Assembly: GCA_013213825.1 (NCBI GenBank)
Contig: JABSQA010000004.1
Location: 1-64,000, forward strand
Direction: 5' to 3'
DNA: 64,000 nt
Source of the DNA: Henriciella sp.
Lineage (GTDB): Bacteria > Pseudomonadota > Alphaproteobacteria > Caulobacterales > Hyphomonadaceae
Shown: positions 60,688 through 64,000 of the stretch, piece after piece
Layout of the letters: each line of letters begins with the position of its first letter
Position numbering within the stretch: the stretch's first letter is position 1
Notes under the pieces: model-generated
The model's database searches: none
The model's input: only the letters and a program-made list of their open reading frames with translations
Told to the model about the DNA's origin: nothing
Made by a program: the position numbers and the translations under genes

Positions 60688-61824
60688 TCAAAATCCGTTG
60701 AGCTTGGCGTAGCGGTCGCGATGATAACTCGCACCCCCTAAAAGGGCCTCCTGAACGCGGGCGCGTTTCATATAGAGGCCGCTATCATGCGCATCGGTCA
60801 TGCCAATGCCGCCATGGAATTGAACGGTCTCATTTGAGACCAAATGAATGAGCTCAGCGGCACGGGCTTTGGCCAGACTTGCGAGCTCCGCCGTATCATT
60901 GCGATTCTCATCAATGCCAGACAAAGCGGCGCCAATGCAGGACCGGGTCAATTCCAACTCAGTGAACATTTTTGCAGCCCGGTGTTGGAGGCTTTGAAAG
61001 GAGCCAATCAACTGGCCGAATTGTTTCCGGGTTTGCAAATAGTCCAGCGTCATGTCGAACGCGGCTTGAGCACTGCCCAGGGCTTCAGCCGCGAGCGCAA
61101 TTCGACCCCGGTCGAGTGCGGGTTCTAGAATTTCCCAGCCGCCATCAACGGCGCCGATCACTGCGTCTTCTCCGACGGCGACATCTTCAAGATGTAGATG
61201 CGCCGCGCCATGCGAGTCGACCGTGTTTAGAGCCTGGACGGTGAGCCCATTGGTGTCTTTCGGCATAATGAACAGGGACACGCCATGGGCTTGTCCGGCT
61301 TCGCCAAACGTGCGCGCAGCGATGATGAACATGTCCGCGTGGTGGCCGTCGGTGACGAACCGCTTGGCCCCATTTAGCGTATAGCCTTGGCCATTGCGTT
61401 CGGCTTCTGTCGCGATGTTCAGCGGGGCGTGATGTGTGCCTTCATCGACAGCCACGGCAACGGTGACTTCGCCGCTGGCAATCTTCGGCAACCATTCCGC
61501 TTTTTGAGCTTCCGAACCGCCGAGAATGAGGGTGCTGGCGCCGAGTACGGCGGTCTGCAAAAGCGGTGTGGCGGCGATGGTGCGACCTTGGGCTTCCATG
61601 ATCTGGCCCATGGCGACCATGCCGAGGCCGACCCCGTCATACTCTTCGGGCACGAGCACGCCGAAAAAGCCGAGCTCTGCCAATTTGGTGCGCGTGTCTG
61701 CGTCGACGCCATTGGCGTCATTGTCACGAAGCTCCCGCAAGTGCGTTACGGGCAGCTCATCCCGCGCGAAGGCCATGGCCGTGTCGCGCAGCATTTGTTG
61801 GTCTTCAGTCAGAATGAAAGACAT
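60688..61824 (-). CDS. Acyl-CoA dehydrogenase family protein
   Basis: A 378-residue FAD enzyme of the acyl-CoA dehydrogenase family. The N-terminal helices have FARDELPVTHLRELRD, the middle domain VAVAVDEGTHHAPLNIATEAERNGQGYTLNGAKRFVTDGHHADMFIIAAR, and the C-terminal bundle QFGQLIGSFQSLQHRAAKMFTELELTRS and FHGGIGMTDAHDSGLYMKRARVQEALLGG. Here HGGIGMTDAH replaces the usual HGGxGxxxE. The start overlaps the stop of the next ACAD gene (TAATG), so they form one operon and perhaps one enzyme. Confidence 0.93.
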   Translation of the reverse strand: MSFILTEDQQMLRDTAMAFARDELPVTHLRELRDNDANGVDADTRTKLAELGFFGVLVPEEYDGVGLGMVAMGQIMEAQGRTIAATPLLQTAVLGASTLILGGSEAQKAEWLPKIASGEVTVAVAVDEGTHHAPLNIATEAERNGQGYTLNGAKRFVTDGHHADMFIIAARTFGEAGQAHGVSLFIMPKDTNGLTVQALNTVDSHGAAHLHLEDVAVGEDAVIGAVDGGWEILEPALDRGRIALAAEALGSAQAAFDMTLDYLQTRKQFGQLIGSFQSLQHRAAKMFTELELTRSCIGAALSGIDENRNDTAELASLAKARAAELIHLVSNETVQFHGGIGMTDAHDSGLYMKRARVQEALLGGASYHRDRYAKLNGF

Positions 61825-63038
61825 TATTGATGCTCCCGCAGGCCAAGTACGCGTTTGGCGATGACATTGAGATTGATTTCGCTGGTGCCGCCTTCGATGG
61901 AATTACCCTTCGAGCGCAACCAGCCACGGGTGGCCTTTTTGGCGTCTTCCGCAAAGCCGTCACCCGACCAGCCGAGCCCATCTGTGCCCAAGGCTTCGAC
62001 GATGAGTTCGCACTTGTCTTGGTTCATTTTGGCTGCGGCATATTTCATGATCGACGCGGTATGCCCCACTTCCTGACCTGCTTTGGCTTGCTCGGTCGAG
62101 CGCTGCACGGTGAGGCCGAACGCCTTGGCATACATCAGATGATCGGTGATCCGTGCGCGCAAATCGCCATCCGATACGCGGCCGGTTTCGTCGACACCGA
62201 CATGTTGCTTGGCATATTCTTGCGGCGGCAAAATGCCTGAGCCGCCTGTGCCGCCAAAGCCGCCTGCTGAAATGGAGGAACGCTCAAATTGGAGCAAGCG
62301 TTTGGCGATCGTCCAGCCAGCATTCAGCTCACCGACCAATTGCTCTTTCGGCACTTTGACATCGGTGAAGAAGGTTTCACAGAAGGGCGATGAGCCAGAG
62401 ATCAGCTTGATCGGACGCGCTTCAACGCCGTCTGATTGCATATCAAAGACCAAGAAGCTGATGCCGTCATGTTTGACCGTCTTGTCGGTACGAACGAGGC
62501 AGAAAATCCAATCGGCCTGATCGGCATAAGACGTCCAAACCTTCTGGCCATTGATCAACCAATGATCGCCTTTGTCCTCACACTTGGTCTGCAGGCCCGC
62601 CAGATCCGATCCAGCGCCGGGTTCAGAATAGCCTTGGCACCAGCGGGTCTTGCCTTTGACGATATCAGGAATGAACCGCTTCTTTTGCGCGTCATTGCCA
62701 AATTCGAGCAAGGCCGGACCAAACATCCAAAGGCCAAATGAGAATAAGGCCGGACGGGCTTTGATACGCCGCAATTCTTGTTGCAGCACGCGGGCTTGAG
62801 CTTTGCTTAGTCCGCCGCCGCCATACTCTGCGGGCCATTCTGGGGCTGTCCAACCTTTCTCGCCCATACGTTCGAGCCAGATTTTCGAGTCGGGATTTTT
62901 GAACTTCTCTAAGCGTCCCCCCCAAACGATTTCATCGTCACGCATCGGCGTGCGCATACTGGCGGGGCAATTTTCCTCCAGCCAGTCGCGCACTTCGGTG
63001 CGGAAAGCTTCGAGCTCTTCCGGCGCATCAAAGGCCAT
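61824..63038 (-). CDS. Acyl-CoA dehydrogenase family protein
   Basis: A 404-residue acyl-CoA dehydrogenase. Motifs include MGEKGWTAPEWPAEYGGGGLSKAQARVLQQEL, QGYSEPGAGSDLAGLQTKCEDKGDHWLINGQKVWTSYADQADWIFCLVRTD and the C-terminal EGGTSEINLNVIAKRVLGL. It directly precedes and overlaps the ACAD at 60688, a pairing seen in heterotetrameric ACADs that act on sterol or branched side chains. Substrate unknown. Confidence 0.93.
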   Translation of the reverse strand: MAFDAPEELEAFRTEVRDWLEENCPASMRTPMRDDEIVWGGRLEKFKNPDSKIWLERMGEKGWTAPEWPAEYGGGGLSKAQARVLQQELRRIKARPALFSFGLWMFGPALLEFGNDAQKKRFIPDIVKGKTRWCQGYSEPGAGSDLAGLQTKCEDKGDHWLINGQKVWTSYADQADWIFCLVRTDKTVKHDGISFLVFDMQSDGVEARPIKLISGSSPFCETFFTDVKVPKEQLVGELNAGWTIAKRLLQFERSSISAGGFGGTGGSGILPPQEYAKQHVGVDETGRVSDGDLRARITDHLMYAKAFGLTVQRSTEQAKAGQEVGHTASIMKYAAAKMNQDKCELIVEALGTDGLGWSGDGFAEDAKKATRGWLRSKGNSIEGGTSEINLNVIAKRVLGLREHQ

Positions 63039-63140
63039 AATCAGTCTCCCATGAAGGCGCCCATGCGCCGTGCTGTGTTTACGTCCGCTTCAACATAGCG
63101 AGCACGTAAGGGGATGACCATGTCTGACGCCGGGTTAGAC

Positions 63141-63530
63141 CTAGTCACCAATGGGATAAGCAAACTCTTCCCGTGTGATCTTACCGGCCTGATTGACGTA
63201 ATACGTGCCAATTTCGCGCATTTGGGTTCGTTCACCGGTTTCTTTCTGCGTGACATCAATATCAAAAATCACGCTGAACCGATCGGTTCCGTGCACAAAT
63301 GGGCCTTCAATGCTCAAATTGTGCAATTCATGCGCGCCATACCACCATTCGCCTTTGGCCTTGATGGCGTCGAGACCAACCGCTTCAGCCGAGCCGCCTG
63401 GCATGGCAACAGCTTCGGCCGAAACAGCGTCGGTCGTATAATGATTGTCTTGTAATTCGGTTTCACGCTTCGCTTGGCAAAGATCGATGAGCGTTTGGCC
63501 CAATTGCATTAAGTCTTGCGGTGTCGGCAT
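63141..63530 (-). CDS. SnoaL/NTF2-like protein
   Basis: A 129-residue protein with the NTF2-like pattern: helical start QDLMQLGQTLIDLCQAKRETELQDNHYTTDAVSAEAVAMPGGSAEAVGLDAIKAKGEWWYG, then the strands SIEGPFVHGTDRFSVIFDIDVTQKETGERTQMREIGTYYVNQAGKITREEFAY. Members are polyketide cyclases, steroid isomerases or unknown. ATG at 63530 follows GGAGGG. A promoter-like sequence lies 29 bp upstream. Confidence 0.85.
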   Translation of the reverse strand: MPTPQDLMQLGQTLIDLCQAKRETELQDNHYTTDAVSAEAVAMPGGSAEAVGLDAIKAKGEWWYGAHELHNLSIEGPFVHGTDRFSVIFDIDVTQKETGERTQMREIGTYYVNQAGKITREEFAYPIGD

Positions 63531-63558
63531 GTCAGTCCCTCCTATTTGTTGAAAAAGA

Positions 63559-63587
63559 ACAAAACAAGAACTTATGATCTTCGTCAA
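63559..63587 (-). promoter_or_regulatory. Promoter for the SnoaL-like gene
   Basis: On the minus strand TTGACG (forward 63582-63587) and TTTTGT (forward 63559-63564) are separated by 17 bp, ahead of GGAGGG and the ATG at 63530. This is a good match to a housekeeping promoter. The region also has an A/T-rich inverted repeat TTTGTT/AACAAA (63545-63563). Confidence 0.45.
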
Positions 63588-63600
63588 GTTAAACTTTTTG

Positions 63601-63831
63601 CTAGAACCGTCCAAACATACTGTTTTCCGGACCGGTCTCGACGCCGACAATGTTGATCAGATGCACCACGATCAAGAAGAGGGCGAAGACGCACCCGACC
63701 ATGATCAATCCCCACGGCCATTGGTGGGGTCGCTGATCAGATTTCCGGACGGTGCCGAGCTTGCCATGCGCAAAGATTCCCAAGGCGATGAAGATGGCGG
63801 CCAGGCTGAGGCTGATAATCCAGTCGAGCAA
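63601..63831 (-). CDS. Small hypothetical membrane protein
   Basis: A 76-residue protein with two hydrophobic helices (WIISLSLAAIFIALGIFAHG and GLIMVGCVFALFLIVVHLINIVG) joined by a basic loop. No family is recognised. It ends at the bottom of the minus-strand unit before the SnoaL-like gene, with its own start 18 bp downstream of the gene at the window edge. Confidence 0.6.
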   Translation of the reverse strand: MLDWIISLSLAAIFIALGIFAHGKLGTVRKSDQRPHQWPWGLIMVGCVFALFLIVVHLINIVGVETGPENSMFGRF

Positions 63832-63849
63832 GGTGTAGTCTCTTCTATC

Positions 63850-64000
63850 TCACTTGGGCGGTGCGGTGTCTTTGCCCAGAAAAACGGGGCTTTCGCAAGC
63901 TCCCAAATGGCGCGATACGCCGCGATCGAATGCAGCGGCCAATATATAGGCCGGGTCAACACGGCAACCCATCTTCGCCATGTCCATACGCCCGGCGCCA
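63850..64000 (-). CDS. C-terminal fragment of an unknown protein (partial)
   Basis: The frame from 63999 to the stop at 63850-63852 encodes 49 residues: GAGRMDMAKMGCRVDPAYILAAAFDRGVSRHLGACESPVFLGKD and a short end. It is open to the window edge and lacks a clear start, so it is probably the tail of a longer gene, or a short gene starting at an internal ATG. No family is recognised. Confidence 0.5.
   Translation of the reverse strand, partial: GAGRMDMAKMGCRVDPAYILAAAFDRGVSRHLGACESPVFLGKDTAPPK

Overview
The window looks like a chromosomal segment of a Gram-negative alphaproteobacterium, probably a marine dimorphic group (Hyphomonadales/Maricaulales-like). This is inferred from gene content and order, not from a 16S gene. 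Supporting signs are the alphaproteobacterial families DUF1489, DUF4169 and DUF2333, the divergent acnA/ccm arrangement with a DUF1223 gene after acnA, PhaR/PhaB, Kdo (LPS or capsule) biosynthesis, many lipoproteins and moderate-to-high GC. Genes are tightly packed on both strands. Stop/start overlaps are frequent and no gene-free stretch exceeds 300 bp. There is no CRISPR array, insertion sequence, prophage or rRNA, and one tRNA.

Layout. 1-6.2 kb is a surface-polysaccharide end: two AT-richer glycosyltransferase genes, then kdsD, a UDP-glucuronate 4-epimerase, kdsB, a histidine-phosphatase gene overlapping kdsB, and kdsA. 6.4-9.0 kb holds the ahcY-metK methyl-cycle pair. 9.1-11.1 kb has a GT2 glycosyltransferase and a broken galE. 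11.2-14 kb carries DUF4169, a small unknown gene, a ccdB toxin with an unusual XRE-CcdA antitoxin, and fumC. 14-25 kb is mixed metabolism: a crotonase, a YghU-type GST, acyl-CoA and alcohol dehydrogenases, a Gfo/Idh oxidoreductase, a TetR-sterol desaturase operon, a RidA lipoprotein and a double cupin. 25.3-33.4 kb has a TetR gene divergent from a fused peptide-transporter ATPase, a beta/gamma-crystallin protein, a winged-helix regulator with a membrane partner, a feruloyl-CoA-synthase-like ligase and an esterase.

33.5-39.3 kb is the most distinctive block. Four consecutive genes encode predicted exported proteins: an S8 protease, an I9-propeptide-like protein, an unknown lipoprotein and an M23 peptidase. 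A DUF2333 membrane protein follows. 39.3-44.2 kb has nifU, an EamA transporter, a polysaccharide flippase, yciB, a Nudix gene and a MarR regulator with a 12-lysine tail. 44.2-50.4 kb is ccmA-x-ccmB-ccmC-ccmD for cytochrome c maturation, divergent from acnA and DUF1223. 50.5-54.7 kb has an FG-GAP lipoprotein, phaR/phaB with a perfect 18-bp palindrome, and a nuclease lipoprotein. 54.8-64 kb has tRNA-Arg(CCT), small secreted proteins, an SMP-30 protein, folA, a VUT transporter, an FMN glutamate-synthase-like protein, a CbrC protein, a tandem acyl-CoA dehydrogenase pair and small genes.

How the genes work together. The Kdo and sugar genes supply LPS or capsule. ahcY/metK recycle S-adenosylmethionine. 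The acyl-CoA and feruloyl-CoA enzymes suggest use of fatty or aromatic acids. The lipoprotein block suggests envelope proteolysis or cell-wall turnover. A recurring oddity is substitution at near-invariant residues: galE (nonsense codon plus loss of a Rossmann glycine), CcmA (Walker A Lys to Ile), the second ATPase domain of the peptide-transporter protein (Walker A Ser to Ala), CcmC (altered WWD segment) and a C-C mismatch in the tRNA acceptor stem. These could be real divergence, decay or assembly errors. All functional calls rest on reading the sequence; no database search was run.
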